A stretch of DNA of 64,000 bases from Rhyacichthys aspro (GCA_036850595.1 CM072155.1:7319475-7383474), one strand, 5' to 3'. Shown: positions 39,470 to 54,000, counted from the first letter of the stretch. The notes: generated by a model from the letters alone, not told the origin. Numbers and translations: made by a program.

Positions 39470-40060
39470 AGAGGAATCAATACACACTCATCATTAGCAG
39501 GTTGGTATTCAGTCACAGGTCTATTACATCTGAGAATAGAATTCAGCTATTAGATGATCTGTTGTTTATCTATTCCCTCAGAGTGACACACACCATTCAG
39601 CCCGACAGAGACAGTGCATCACTGAGGACGCAGCGGCCAACGCTCCAACAAAGTCTTAATGCCATTAGAAAGTCTTAATAAAGACATCACCAATAGTCTT
39701 AACTACTGTAGTCTTAGTTTTGGCACGTGAACCGTTTCATCCTTCTTTTTGCCTGCACTCTTTCTGCCTGCACTCTTTCCTGCTCTTGTGCGTTTGTCCA
39801 ACAACTGCTGTATGTATGAGTTCTTCAGTAAAATACTGTCGTCCTATTGTCATACTGTAAACTTTTGTGTCCTAGCCTCATTGCTTCTTTTGCTGTATCT
39901 GTGAGTCCGTTACTTCTTCTCAGTAGTGCCTTTACCTCGAAGGGATGAGTGTGAAAAGCTGTGTTCTCACATCAACGATAGAGAACCCATCTGTGTGTGT
40001 GTCACTCATGCTGCATTACAAATGTGTGTAGTGTTGCTCCTGCTGCAAAGTATTAATAAA
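39470..40060 (+). terminator. myh16: myh16 3' UTR with two candidate poly(A) signals
   Basis: AATAAA occurs at 39677-39682 and again at 40055-40060. A possible small 3' UTR intron runs from about 39501 (GTTGGT, weak donor) to 39580 (CCCTCAG, good acceptor). Which signal is used cannot be decided from sequence. Confidence 0.5.
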
Positions 40061-41302
40061 CAATAAGCAAGTGACACCGTGTTATTGTTGTTTTTGCAAA
40101 AATACATGTCCTACAACAGGGATAGAACAGGAATAGTTCATTTGATCTCATACTTTTATTTTAGAAAATGTGTCTGTCAGTAATTATTAAAGACAATAGG
40201 GAACATATTCATGAGGGAGTGCCCAGGCAAAAGTAGTGATAATTCAGTTTTAATCAGCTTTTAACCATTTACAATGGGAGTGAATAGTATGTAAAGTCTC
40301 CTTCTGTTACCTCTGGAGTAAAATATTGTGTAAAATGTATTCTGTATTATGTTCTTATAAATTGGTAGTGACTATTATTTTTTTTATCTGTTTACTCTCC
40401 ATTTAACTAAAGAGGCCAGCGTAGCAGTATGTAAACAATATGAACAAAAGGTGCCCGGCATTTAATACATCAATGTGGAATTTATTTTCATTTTTTAATT
40501 AGATGAATGTTTCACATTTTGTACAAAATCATTAGAAAATGCCTGACACTCCAAAATCCCATGGACAATCCTCCTTAGTGGCTTCACACACCAAAAGGAT
40601 CATGTGGAATCATGCAGCCTCCCAGACCAGTTGATGAGACTAAGTCTGAGCTCCACGTCGATGAAACTGTAGTCCACACATGACTCAAAAGCCATCACTC
40701 ACCACCTTGAACACAACCTGACAATATGGTACAGTGATAATATACAATTTACAGCAGAATGAGGAGCAGGTAGACACTGTCACTGACGCCTGTCTGTCTT
40801 TCTCTGTCAGTAACTCATCACCATTAAATGGCTTCAATGGATGGACACAGTACCACATCACCTACACCATGCATTTTCTTGCGCATGACACATCATTGGT
40901 TATGATTGGTTACGTATACTTTAAAAATGTCTTTACATTTAGTTAAAATCAACCAATGACAAAAGGCCTGTCAAGGAGTGGGAGGACGGGACCGCGCTTA
41001 AGTTTGGATGAGGTATAATAAGTGGGCAGGGGAAATGAAGGGTCAGTGCTTAATGTTTTGCTAATGTACATGCCCAGCACACACACAGATGAGACCTCAG
41101 CACACACACACACACACACACTCTATCTGCAAACATCACCGCCTCATGCCAAAAGCCTCCACTAGAGCCTGAGGGGGAAACTGTAGATGCCCTACACAGT
41201 GCCAGTTTTCATCAGTGTTTATCAGTGTGGGAGCATACATTACTGGAAAGAATAAGAAAATATTGGACACACCCTTAATTAAGATCTGACAACGCAAGAG
41301 AT
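40061..41302. other. Spacer between convergent myh16 and wipi2
   Basis: AT-rich and non-coding. The only named content is a (CA)n microsatellite at about 41091-41121. No exon, RNA gene or transposon was recognised. Confidence 0.5.
41091..41121. repeat. (CA)n microsatellite
   Basis: Uninterrupted CA dinucleotides preceded by a shorter interrupted CA tract. Confidence 0.9.
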
Positions 41303-41308
41303 TTTATT
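41303..41308 (-). terminator. wipi2: Candidate poly(A) signal of wipi2
   Basis: AATAAA on the minus strand, about 480 bases past the wipi2 stop. Confidence 0.45.
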
Positions 41309-41786
41309 GAGCCAATGCAAGGAGATTCCCCTCTTAGAAAACAGAAATAACCATGACACTGGTGCAGAGAGGCACTTTCACATCACGTACATTTTACACA
41401 GTGCTTGCGTCTGTGTGGATTTGTGTCTTCAACTCAGACACAGCTACATTTTTTTTTTTTTGATCAAATATTTTACACGCACACACTCACAGCGACTCGT
41501 TTTCACATCAGAGCATGTTCTTAGCAGTTGGCACATGTACATGCAAAGCAGCAGTTTGGCCTGCGCAGGCAAAACTGAGGGGAAAAACCAAAGAGGGAAG
41601 GAAGGGGGAATTGCAGGGAATAAAATATAGACATGTATGTGGACAGACAAACATACAAACATAATGTAAGACAGGCTCTTTAAGCGTTTAAAAACACCCC
41701 CGTCTTTGATCCTGCCCCCCTTGTGTCACATTTTCATAGCAGCACCAGAGGAGCTCTCCGATTGGTGGGCACAGCAGTCCTCTGGT

Positions 41787-44700
41787 TCAGTCAGTTTCGA
41801 GGATGAGCGGCGGCTGCTCGTTCTCTTCCTCTAGGCGCAAGTCACTGAGGTCCTCCTCTAGCCCTGCCCCGCCCACGGCACCCTGCTCTTCGCAATAACC
41901 TGAGAAACACAGAGCAGAAGTGACAAAATGTACACATTGTCACTTGTGTAACAACTTATGTTTTTTGGAACAATACTTTCAATAGATGTCATGTGATTAG
42001 ACATAATTGAGCAGCCTTGCTTCGTCATACCTGCAGCACTGTAGGTTTGGGCCACAAGTGGGCGGTCATGTGATCCCTGTTCAAAGATCTCATTAGACGG
42101 CTCAGCACTGCCATCTAACCTGAGGACACAGAAATAGAAAAAAAAAAAAAGGTTGTTGGCTGCAAAAAGACAGCAAGTAGGTGGCAGTATCAGTGTCTGT
42201 TAAAGTTTTTATTACCTGTGCTGCTTCATTAGTGTACACTCCCCTCCTTCTTGGGGGTCCAGATTGTACAGATACAAATAACCATCGGCTGCTGCCACTA
42301 ACAACCTGGGAATCTTCTGAATCCTGATTTCAAGAAACAGAGGATAAAAAATATTTGAGCAATGACACTAGAACTGTCAAACAATACCATTTAAGGCAAA
42401 CTATCAAACTGAGAGTCAAATAAAACAAGAAAAATGTTTGGTGAAAGCCACATGCATCTTCTTGGAAAAACAAACACTAGACTTATAAAAAACCTCAATA
42501 ATCTCATTCAAGATTTTGTTTGTCAAGTCTGCAGATAAAAAGCTGTTTATTTTGATTGTAAGCACCTTGCAAAAGCAAAATAAGTGGACCAATAAACACC
42601 CAAGCCATTTATGCTTGTATCACTTTATAGTATACTATATATTACACACAAATTGGTTTAGTTGTGTATACACTCACACAGCTAAGGCGCAGATGTTCTT
42701 ATGTCCACAGAAAGGCAGGCGCACAGTGGCAAAGGCCCGCCCCTGGGTAAACATTTCTGTGACCTGAGAAGGCAGGTAGGTCGTAGATGCCATCAGCATT
42801 TTGCCCAGGTACCCTCCCCATGTGGCGGGCTCCTCTGTAGGCCTAAACACAACCACAGGACTTCGGTTATTTTTAGGAAGGTCAATTTTGTCGCTCTGTT
42901 GAAAGGGGATGGAGAAAAGGAGGCACATACACATATTTTTCCTTCTGTGTTTCTAATTTGAAAATGTGGACCGTCTCTGTGTTGCTGGAGGCTGACAAGT
43001 ACAGGCCTTCCATACTGAACGCCAATGAACAGATGCTCACACACCTGAGGCACAAAATCACACACACACAAAAGAAAAAGATGATTATTTAATTTAGAGT
43101 ACATATTAGAGTGCAGCATAGACTAGACCAGTAGTAATGTAATCTTGTACCTTTTGACTCCTCGTCGAAATTCAAAAAGCTTCTGTCCCTCTGGAATTGA
43201 AAAGACACGGATAACTGTGCCCTAGGAAGAAGTGAAAGAAACAATGGATGAAAAAAAGTTGAAAGGGAAGCTCATATTTAGGATCTGTCACTGCTCTGAA
43301 AACCAATTCTTCACAAAGGCACTGGTCAGTACTCTACCTTTTCAGATGCTGTGGCCAGTTTAGTTCCACTGGCATCAAAAGCCAGAGCTGCTAATGGACT
43401 ATCGTGAGCCGGAATCATATTAGCTGCTCGCTAAGAAAAAGAACCAGATACAGGCATGAACCAAATAGTTAGAGACATAACTGAGGACCAAAAACATACA
43501 ATCAAAATTCACAATAACAATACAAAGCTAAAGGCTTCACTGCTTTGTTACACCTACCAGGTTGACTGTGTCAAACACTTGGACTTCACCTATCGTAGCG
43601 CTCCCGGGGTAGGCCAAGTAACAGTTATCATTACTGATAGAAAGGGCACACAGTCCTGTAGAGTCACATTGGGGAAAAAAACAACTTTACAAAATTAAAA
43701 AACACAAAGACAAGCAAATTTCACTCAGATAATTTGGGCTGTCACTACATGCAACATTCTTTCTACTCACCTGAAGGATTAGGAGGAGTTTCTCTGATAG
43801 TGTGTAACACTTTCATATCACGGATGTTGTGGATGTAAAGTGACTCTTCAAGACAAACTATAAGCCTCTGCAGAGTAATAAAAAAGCCTTATTCACAAAG
43901 GAAGTAAAGTACACCTAACAACATATACATAGGTGACAGTAAAACAGGAAAGTATTTCCCATATGTCTGTATATGTACCTGTCTGTTCAGTTTGACTGCC
44001 AGTATGGTGTTGGAATATGAGTAGTTGCATATCTCAGTTCCCTTCTTAAAGTGACAGACTTTGAGCTTCCTGGGGGCCTTCAGACTGACAATAGCCACTA
44101 GACTGCTGGAAAACAGGCGCTCAACAATACACACATCCTCTGTGTCTGCTGCAGGATGCACAGAAATCAAGAGTTATGCAGTGACAATTGAAACAACTAA
44201 TGCACAGAGAAGAGCCTTCATATTGTTTCATTACTATACTATGCGGAAAACCAATAATGAAGACAGGACCGCATTTTTTTAGATAAAGGCTTTATAAATT
44301 ATTGAAGAAACGGCGAAGCTTTAATGGTTCAGTGAATATATCCTGTCAGTATGCATTAAATACAGTGAGTCAGATATGACACTGTGTACTGTTAAACAAG
44401 CAGTATGGCCTACAAGACAGAGCAAAAAAAGAAAGAGGAACAGCACTTACTACATTCATATATCTGCTCCAATTTGTCCACAGAGGACAAGGAGAAAAAC
44501 TTGTATCCAGATTTGGTACCAACTGCTAAGGACCTGCAGACAACACACAAATGCATAAGTTAACAGTCGTCACACACCTATAGCCCATGTCAATATTGGA
44601 AAGGAAGCTGACATTGGATAATAACAGGACACGACATGCAACTGACTGGCTCTGTGACACTGGATGCACCAGTCACAGTGTAAGAGTGACTCTGGTCACA

Positions 44701-45319
44701 CGACTAACTGTTTAGCAATAATCACACAAGGCCTTTGTGGTCGAGGCAGTCAACAAAGGATTTCCCCACCCATACGATAAACTGACAAAGCTATTTAAGT
44801 TTTTAAATACCTCTACCTTAACATTTTGAAGGCAGCGCTAAGACCATTATTAAAGCCATTAAAGCGCAGACAGTCCTTAGCTCTGTCCGCTAAATATATC
44901 TGATAGTTTTGAATTTAGAGCACCTTTTAACATATCATCTGAATAAATTAGATGACTGCTATCCTTTATCTACATGTGTATTGTAGTTAAAAGTCAGCGT
45001 CGAGTCCCTCGGCTTTATATTAGCTAGCAGCTGTGCTAGAGCTAAATTAGGAAAAAAACTACGATTACTATAAATTACGGAGCTAAAATGTACCTATCAC
45101 TTGTTTCATTTATGTCTAAAATAACACTGTTGTGTCTCCTGAATCCGAGCCCTGTTAGTGGGTAAGGTGCCCAGACATGCCCAGAGCTAACGCTAGCTGA
45201 AAGCACAGGCTAGCGGGTTCAGACCCTCTCCCGGCCCAGACTTACGTGTTGTCCTGGTTAAAGTTGGCGAAGAGGAGCTGGCTTCCGCCGGCCTCCCCGC
45301 TTTGACTGGCCAGGTTCAT
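41787..45319 (-). CDS. wipi2: WD repeat domain phosphoinositide-interacting protein 2 (WIPI2), complete
   Basis: PROPPIN beta-propeller that reads PI3P on forming autophagosomes and recruits ATG16L1. Exons: 45319-45246, 44533-44451, 44148-43979, 43867-43771, 43655-43558, 43430-43338, 43221-43151, 43044-42931, 42842-42678, 42323-42216, 42119-42031, 41899-41787; in frame, 424 residues (human about 425-454). The ATG chosen begins [11 protein letters not shown] as in human WIPI2. An upstream in-frame ATG at 45463 would add 48 residues with no counterpart in the human protein I recall, so I left it out. The lipid-binding FRRG motif is residues 223-226. Arg108 (NRQ), which in human WIPI2b contacts ATG16L1, is kept. 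The acidic C-terminus ends PLILETD. The join at 42931/42842 uses a strong GTATGT donor and gives KEKYVPTEEP, about two residues longer than human. Confidence 0.96.
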
Positions 45320-48069
45320 GGGCTCGGCACCATCGACATATACAGCTCCGGTGGAAACAGCAGCCGAGAGTATTACTAGTACTGAGGTCTGGGCCTGAAG
45401 TGTGGGCTTCACGGAGCCATCTCTTTTCCTGGCCCTGCTGTAGTGATTGTTGTTGTTTTTCACAGAAGCTGTTGCTCTACCCTACTGCGCATGCTCTGAA
45501 ACGTACACGCTACACTTTTAAAGAGACAGGACACTTTTGAAACCACGCTTCACATTAAAAAAAAAAAATACAGACAGGAAAAGAAACTAACAATAAAAAA
45601 CAACACAAATAAAAATCTAAAATTACAAATATCTTAGATATATATTTTTTTAGAACAGAAAAACAAAATACGCCCTATTTTAAGAATGCTTGTTCAGCAC
45701 GAGCAAAGATGGTTTTAATTCACAAGCGCCCTCTGCCGAGAGATTATAGTAACATCAGGTTAATCAATCACCTTTGTACTCACAACCTTCCAAGTATCTT
45801 TTTAAACAGTCCAAGGCAGGACAGGACAGGACAGTTGAACCTACCATAATCAATTATCCTTCATACAGTATAGTACTATTGAGTAAAACTAACTACAGTG
45901 TTTAACTGTGCTTCATGTTGTTAGTCTTCTTGTATTCACACAATTTCTCCACAAAACAAAACAAAACAGTTTGTAGCTACTAAAATGTGCAACCTCTCAT
46001 GTATAAAAATTAAAAAAGTATTTTGACCATCATATCTTCTTTAACCAGATCAAAAGTTATATTAAAGACAATTTCAAAGACTGTGGGGTAGTCTTGTAGG
46101 TGTGTTATATTTATCGTGAGAATATAATGTGGGCATGAGTCAGAGCTTTGTTCTATTATAGTCTTGAAGGAATTTCAGGTTGAAGTCTTAACATGCCAAG
46201 TATGAATTTAATTGATTCAATTCAATTTGGAAAAACCCAATAGATTCTGTATTTTTTTTTAATCTTAATTTTGCCCTTTAAGGTTTATAACACTTACTTA
46301 GACAAAAAACAAAACAAAACAAAACAAAAAAAACAACAACAACAATGCACTTGTGTATGATGGTATTTACAGGGATGATATTGTACTTGTTTATCAGATG
46401 TGTCCTTTGCTCCAGTTTTAGGAGCTGTGTCTTTCTACACCAGATGTACAGGGCACAGGCAAAGGTGCAACACACATTGCACACTGGCCTCTAGTTTACA
46501 CAGCAAGTCCAAATAAATACGATGGACGGACAGGCAGATAGACAAATGTACAAGGAGCATGTCAAACCAATAGGAAAGACTGCAAGAGAATTGTTTTAAA
46601 ATGTACATTTGCAAATAAAAGATCAAATGGATCAGGAATCTCTCTGGAGGAAAAATATTGCAATAAAAAGGCAACACTAACACTAAGGTAGGAAGGTAAA
46701 ATGCATAGAATAATTATTGTACTAACTGCTCTAGTCTAAGTCATTTTAATATTTTTGTTCAACAGGCAAGGACCCCAACATTTCCTGTTAACACAACTGA
46801 ATCTATGTATATTATTATTTTCTGAATATGATCCTCCCAAACAAGTAAAAAATAAAGTAAAATCAAATAAATAAATGTTTGTTAAGTCTCTGTATACGTT
46901 TATTGAAAAAAACACAGTTAGAAATTATTACAAGTTAATTAAGTCTGAATAAAAGTCTGTGAAGCTTAGCATTTGCTTCACTAAAACTTCACTTCAAACA
47001 TTCAAAGAGTTTAGAGTTTAGTGATAAGGCAAATACAAGAAAAAATAAGTTTACAATTCTTTCATGTCTCAAATGCAGGAATACATTTTCATTATGTTAT
47101 GCCACTAAAATATGAACTTTAACTACTTTTATTTATCTATCATTTAATCTTAATTCAATTTTATAATTATAACCTATGGATATCAAATGTATTGCACACC
47201 AAAAATTATGTCTAAAATAAATATGTACACAAGCCTGGTTTGAAATTTTCATTAAGTTTAAATTTAAGACAAAAAACAAGAAACAAATAACAAATACATG
47301 CCTCACAAAGCTTATCCTTTAGAACAGGTTACAATGGGATTCTTTATTAAATCCACGCTACTTATAAAAACATTTGCATAAACTACTTAAAAAAAAAAGA
47401 CAGGTACCCGTCTGTGAGATAAATGTGTAACAGGTTTTGTTTGGACAGTGCAACAGTTTGGATACACAAGGGTTTGCATAATGCAGCTGCACAGAGCCAC
47501 CGTTGTTGTTGGATAATGTTTAATTTTCCGTTAAGTCTGGGCCTGTTTGAAAAGAACCGTTAAACAAGTCAAGTAGGGCCCCCAAATTAAAGTGCACGCG
47601 TTTGATTCATCCAATCGAAACCAACTACTTTGACCTTGTGTCACCTTTCTCCAAAGCCCTAGTTGAGAGTTGCGTTCACTTGCAGGAAGTTGAGGATGAA
47701 ACGCGAGCAACAGTGGTCTTGTGTGAGTGGGGAGGGGCTGCTGTTTGTCGTTGCCTTATCATGAGCCATTAGAGGGGGAAGGGGAGGGGGTAGAGGAGGG
47801 GTTACGAGTCCAGTCCCACGGAACATCCTGCGAACACATCTCAGAGTCGGAGCAAAACTCACAACAGTTCACCGCGCCGCGCATATGAAGCCCTCTTAGT
47901 TGTTACATCTGCCAGAACACGTTATTACAATTATTACTTTGGCTCTGTGCAGCTGCTGGACTTATGTGTTTGGACGTGCGTCGGTGGGATATCCGGAATG
48001 GGGAATCCGTAGGAGGAGACGACGCTCGCTGGCGTGCAATTCGTAGATAGAGCGCGCACACAAAACGAG
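45320..48069. other. Intergenic space between divergent wipi2 and mmd2
   Basis: About 2.75 kb. Promoter and 5' UTR of both genes must lie at its ends. The middle (45550-47640) is AT-rich and I saw no gene, RNA or clear transposon. The right end from about 47760 is rich in G, C and CpG. Confidence 0.5.
45486..45495. promoter_or_regulatory. wipi2: NRF1-like site in the wipi2 promoter
   Basis: TGCGCATGCT matches the NRF1 core TGCGCATGCG at 9 of 10 bases. It lies 167 bases upstream of the wipi2 ATG in TATA-less sequence, the usual setting for this factor at housekeeping genes. Confidence 0.4.
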
Positions 48070-51000
48070 ATGGACTTTAAGAAGACTAAATTTGGAAGGT
48101 AAACTTACTCTGACTTTTCCCACACATCTGGCTCCGAGTTTTTTTTAACTGGGTGACACATTCCGTGCGTCCAGGCGCAGTGACGCAAAGGGATGTCATA
48201 GATTAGTTTGTGTGGACTAAACTTAACTCTGTTGTAGTTTTATTGTATAGATGCATCCCATGCACCTCTCTGCTGCTCTCAACCCACTTGTCATTTCTTA
48301 TCACAGCTTAGTTACATCATAAAGGGCTCTATTTTCAAAGTTTATAATATCTTTTATCTGAAAGGGGCATAAACATATGCCTTACATGCAGTTATAATAC
48401 ATCATGCTGCTCAAAATGACACACTGTAGACTGTAGACAGTAAAGTAGCATATAATGCTCATTATATATATATATATATTTGAGTTTTGTCCATCATTCT
48501 GACTAAATAGATCTTGATGTAGATCTTGCATGATGAGACTAAAAAATGGGTAGGCTGCTTCCATTCTCATAAGTAGATGATAATGTTAATAACATTAAAA
48601 CTATTATGAAATGATTAAACCATTCTACATCATTCTCACACATATCGACCCCACAGGGAGTGTGTAATAATACACACAGAGCCAGAGTTAGCATTTAGAG
48701 GGAAATAAAACACTGTCAGTTTTAAATATCACAGGGAACATATATGATGATATTAACATGTTAGAAAAATAGTATTAAAAGTAGCCATGGCTCTCTCTAT
48801 GACAAAGAACAACTTGTGTCACAGTAACATTGTGGTCTTCCATGTCATGTAAATTTACTTTGGGCCTGTAAAAGTCCAAATGAAACTGTGGTCTAAAATT
48901 TTAAAAAAGTTCCCGATTAGACCTGTATTTAGTCCTAGTTTAGACCAGGTTCATTCTCTAATCATGATTTAGCCCCTGCTTTGATGAGCAGAAGATAGTC
49001 TAGAGCTTTCTATTTCTTATAAATCAGTTAAATCTTTAACTCTGCCAAAGAGCAGTCAGCTTATGCTTATTGTTATCAAAATATTCTAAATAGTTATCAT
49101 GTATAGCATATTTATTTCCTTGTGAACCCCTAATTATAAGTATTATCCAGTGTTATATAATAACTCTTCTGTCTTTTGGAGTATTTGAGTGAGGGAAGTG
49201 TATTATGCTGACTGGTGCTCAATTGGATCTGATATTCTGATCATTTATTCAGTCCATGCACATTTTTTACACCCCTCTTTACAATGTTGTTCTTGTTGGT
49301 GGGCACATGGCTATAATCCTGCAACCCCATCGGTCCCAAGGGATAAACTACATTTTTACTGTAAACCTGACTAAAACTGGACATCCAAATACTCATTCAC
49401 ACATGCACAAATGTTCCTCTAGTGTACCCAATCCAAGAGTTCTGATCCTCTTAAATGCTTCCTATTCATGTATGGAATGTGCTTTAACAGGGCTCGTAAA
49501 ACCTCTCTCCTTTGGTACCCCCTCTTACAGAAACCTGCATCAAAGCACGGGGCACACGTGCACTGCTGTGGTGTGGGCAGGGAACGGAGAGAAGATTGTG
49601 CCGATGATGACAATGTCCTCTCTGATCACATCCTCTCTCCGCTAACCCCCCTTTATTCTTTCACATCATTACACACATGCACAACAAACACACACACGCA
49701 CTGCTCTGTCATAACTGATTAGAGGGCATCACAGTGTTGCATTCAGGGCCATTGATAGAGCTACAATACAGCGACAGTGTCCAGGACAAGGCTGCTCTCT
49801 TGTTGGACTCCAAAAGTAGAGCGCCGGACATAAAGGGAAAGGGATGGCAGCTGGAGAATAAGGTCATGCTATTTGATCGTAAAGCATATGTTATCAGCTT
49901 AATCACAATGTTAGGTTCAATTTAGGGCTCAGCATAAATATGTTTTACCATGATTACAAGGAGGGTTACTTGACATTAAGTAAACATGTTATGTAATATC
50001 ATACCTTCCTTCCATTAGAGATACTGCTGTGTTTAACTATTACATTTGGTTGCAGATTTCTTCTTGATATTTTGTACGCAGTCTTTATGATATGAATATT
50101 AATGTCTAGCTTCAAAGTCATTTTTAATGGTTCCTAAGGAAGAATAACTCTCCTCAAGGTAATGAAATGATCCTCTTATATTACAAAATTGTTGCAAAGT
50201 AGATTCAAACTAACAAAAAAGATCTGGCTGTATTAAAAGATAAAAGTCCTTTCTTCAACTACGGACAAACAAAATTTACTGTGACAAAAACAATTTTGTA
50301 ATAGAAGAGGCTAATTTTGTTGACTTTTTGATCTGGGTTCTCCATGTGCCCAGATGCTTGAAGAGCACCTGAATAGAGACATTGTTTTACTCCAACTCTT
50401 TGACCCACTGATGCACTCCCATTTTTAAACTTTAACTCAAAGTACGCTTTAGACATCTTATATACACAAGATACACAATAAGACTCAACATGAGAGTATT
50501 AATGATAGTATAGTGTTGTGCACTGTAAAGTAGGCCTATAGTATAGTATAGTATAGTATCGTATAGTACAGTACAGAGTAGTGTAGTGTAGTAGTATAGT
50601 ACACTTTAGTGTGTATTAAAGAAGGCCTATAGTATAAGTATTTGTATAGTATATGTTGTATAGTATAGTGTAGTGTAAAAAAGTAGTTCTATGGTATAGT
50701 ATAGTATAATGAAGTGCAGTCTAGCAACATAGGCCTATAGTGTAAGTATAGTATAGTATAGTGTAACAAAGTAGTTATATGGTATAGTAAAGTACAGTGT
50801 AGTGTAGCTCAGTAGGCCTATAGTTTGGTATAACAAAGTAGTTACAAAGTATAGCACAGTGTAGTGTAGCTAAGTAGGCCTGTAGTATGCTATAAGTATT
50901 AGTATAGTATATGTAGTAGAGTATAGTGCAGTGTAACAAAGTAAGGTTTACAGTTAAGTACAGTATAGTATACTATATGCTTGCATTACTGACAGATGCT

Positions 51001-54000
51001 GTGAATTAAAACAATAAATAACATGGCATATATTCCAATAAAGGTTATAAATAGAGGGTCTGAATGTTTGATTAATTGCTAAGCATTAGTTTAAATCCAA
51101 TCAAATCATTGGCAAAATCATTTCCTTTCATTACATAATGCAGCTTCACTTCCTTAGACATCCCTGATTCATCTTCATTAACTGCTTAAAGTATGCTAAA
51201 ATAACCTATTGCAAGACATGGAGGTTCACTACTCACAACAAGTATTGCATGTCTCCGTTTTTCTAATTCACTTTCCCTTATCTACACTCTGCAGAATGTA
51301 CCAGATGAGTGAGATGTGTGTTTATTTGAAGTTCAAGCCTTAATGGATAATCAAATAACACAGCTGACTGCCCAGACACACCTGTGGCCCAGCACGAGGA
51401 CTGCTCATAATATTAGTCTGTGCGCATCATGAATCTTGACGTGCAAAATGTGATTTCGTAACATCTCCCAACATCTGCGTAAGCGGGGATTGAGAGATTA
51501 ACAGCTGAACATGAACACACACTAACAGTAACTTTATCTAAGTGCATGGGAGCGAGCGACGTGACTCGAAATGCAAATGTAGTTAATGGTTAGTGGTCAT
51601 TACAGGTGACTATAGCAACACAAGAGAGAGTTGACCTGGTTAACACTGAAGAACATTCAAATTCAGACGGCGTGCAGTGGATTAGAGGCGCCAGGAATGG
51701 CAGTCATGCACACCTCACGCTGCCGTACAATAAACTCACTATTAAAGCACTGTTTGGGCTTAAAGTACATCGAACAAACTCACTTTTTTTCCTCCCTGTG
51801 CTTTTCAGATTCATGAATTGCAGAGTGCCAGCGAGTAAGAGGTACCAGCCCACTGAATATGAACACGCAGCGAACTGTGCCACACATGGAGTGAGTACAC
51901 ACAAGCTTCAAGAAAATACTTAGTGAGTTCATCCTCTCAAACGATGAAGGAGGTGGGTTTTTAACCATGAGTCAGATGATGTAGTGGTTCATAATCCGTG
52001 ATTCAGCCTGTAGCACTCTCTAATCTGCTGTAATCCCTGAATGCCTCTGGCTGTGAGAGTGCGGACAGTGAATCAAACATAGATAAACACGGAAGAAATC
52101 ATTGAGGAAAACATGGACGTAATGACCCTTAAGCTTTCGATAGACTAACATCTTCTATTGAGCTGTCGGATTGTGTTTTTTGACTGCAATGGAGACATAT
52201 AAAAAGGCCAATGGATGCCTGTAGTTTCTGAGGAGGCTTAAGCGGGCTGGACTATGATTACATCTTTAGAGATTTACACAAAAGTGACAGAATTAAGTTA
52301 ATGCGAGGATAGATGTTACCCAAAATAAACAGTGCAGAGGTTGAAGAATTCAGTTAGTGCATCTTGTGTTTTATATGAGATCTTGCGTTAAAGAACAGTG
52401 TTTAATGTTGATTTCAACCCCATAGTTCTGGATCCTGCCCAGTTTGGTCGGTGGGTCCGTGCTGTACTTCCTGTCCGTGGACCAATGGCATCGCGTGGCC
52501 GCCTGGCTCTACGGAAGCGGTCTCACCGGCCTGTTCGTCACCTCCACGCTTTTCCACACTGCCGCTTGGAAAATCAGCCATCTCCGGTGTGTGTGACTGA
52601 AACTGCTGCTGGGCTGTCGCAGATGTTGGTGTGTGTCTGTGTGTGTGTGGACTGTGCAACACACGAAGCAGACGTACAGTTTGTTAATTAGGATGATGCC
52701 AGAAGGCTGTGAAGCAAACAACAGATGCTGCATGGTTGTGTCATACTTGACGTCAGCAGAATATTTTATGTTTACTTTTGAGGGGATTCCAGTGTGTTTT
52801 TTTACAGTGAACTTTCACCCAAACGACTGTATCCGAAGAGGCACAACAAATGCCATGTTAGTAGGAAAGTCAGGGTCAAGGGGTGGTTCTCTTTTGTTTT
52901 TACAATACACACATTTTCCCTTTGAAATGAGATGCTGGCAAAGTCACAACATTTTTTTTACAGAGGGTTTTATAAGTCACTTAAGGATAAGAGAATGATT
53001 TTATTACTTAAATCTGCAGAATTCTCACTTTTGTCATCAGAATTCTGTCTTTAATCTATAATAATTCTATCTTACTTTCTTTTCCAGATCTCCCTTTTTT
53101 ACTTTACTCTTAATATTCTGGCCTTTTCCATTTCTCACTTTTGTCTTCAGAATTTTCATCAGAATAATTACTTTTGTCATCAGAATTCTGACTTTAATCT
53201 CAGTATTCTCACAGTTTTCATCAGAATTCTAACTTTTTTTTTTCTTCAGAATTCACACTTTTTTCCATTGAGATCTCACTTTTTTTTACTTTAATCTTCC
53301 AACTTTGGCCTTGTCCCCAGAATTCTCACTTTTTCCCTTAAAATTCTGATGTTAATCTCGCAATCACAGTTTTTTTTCCACAGAATTTTGACTTTAACTT
53401 ACAAAAAAATGTAATAACCTATAATAACCATTATTTTACAGCAACCCTCAACCTTTTCTGTGTTTCAGCACACATTGAAACAAACATAAATGGGGTTTTA
53501 TGAACCTTTAAAGCCTTAAAATACATCATGAAATATAATTCTCTCCTCATCTCTTCAATCTAAATCTCTTCTATATTTTTTTGCATGTAGAAAAGTGGAG
53601 CAGCGTTTCCATATGTGTGACAGGATGGCCATCTACTTCTTCATTGCGGCCTCCTACTCCCCTTGGTGCGTTATCCTATACACAATTGGAAAGTAGGATG
53701 CAAATACTGGACAAACATTAACGTGGTTTACTGTTCGACCAGGTTGATGCTGCGGGAGCTGGGTCCCTGGGCGTGCCACATGCGCTGGCTGATCTGGGTC
53801 ATGGCATGTATAGGCTCCACGTATGTCTTCTTCTTCCACGAGAGGTAACACGGTCTTTGTCTCTCCCCTCTTTGTCCTGGTTTGACACAATTGGGGCCTG
53901 AAACCAGACTCCTGCTCTCAGGTGTTGACAGAAACACAGGGGCGCCATGTTTAAAGCATAAACAATGACACAGCAGCGGCCGGGGTGTCGAAAAGTGGTG

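Noticed and set aside
45320..45463. N-terminal extension of wipi2 (MKNNNNHYSRARKRD...)
   Set aside because: In frame, but human WIPI2 starts at MNLASQ and the extension shows no relation to it that I can see; treated as 5' UTR.
53015..53400. Spaced repeats considered as a CRISPR-like array
   Set aside because: Repeats are imperfect, spacing is irregular, there is no cas gene, and the setting is a vertebrate intron.
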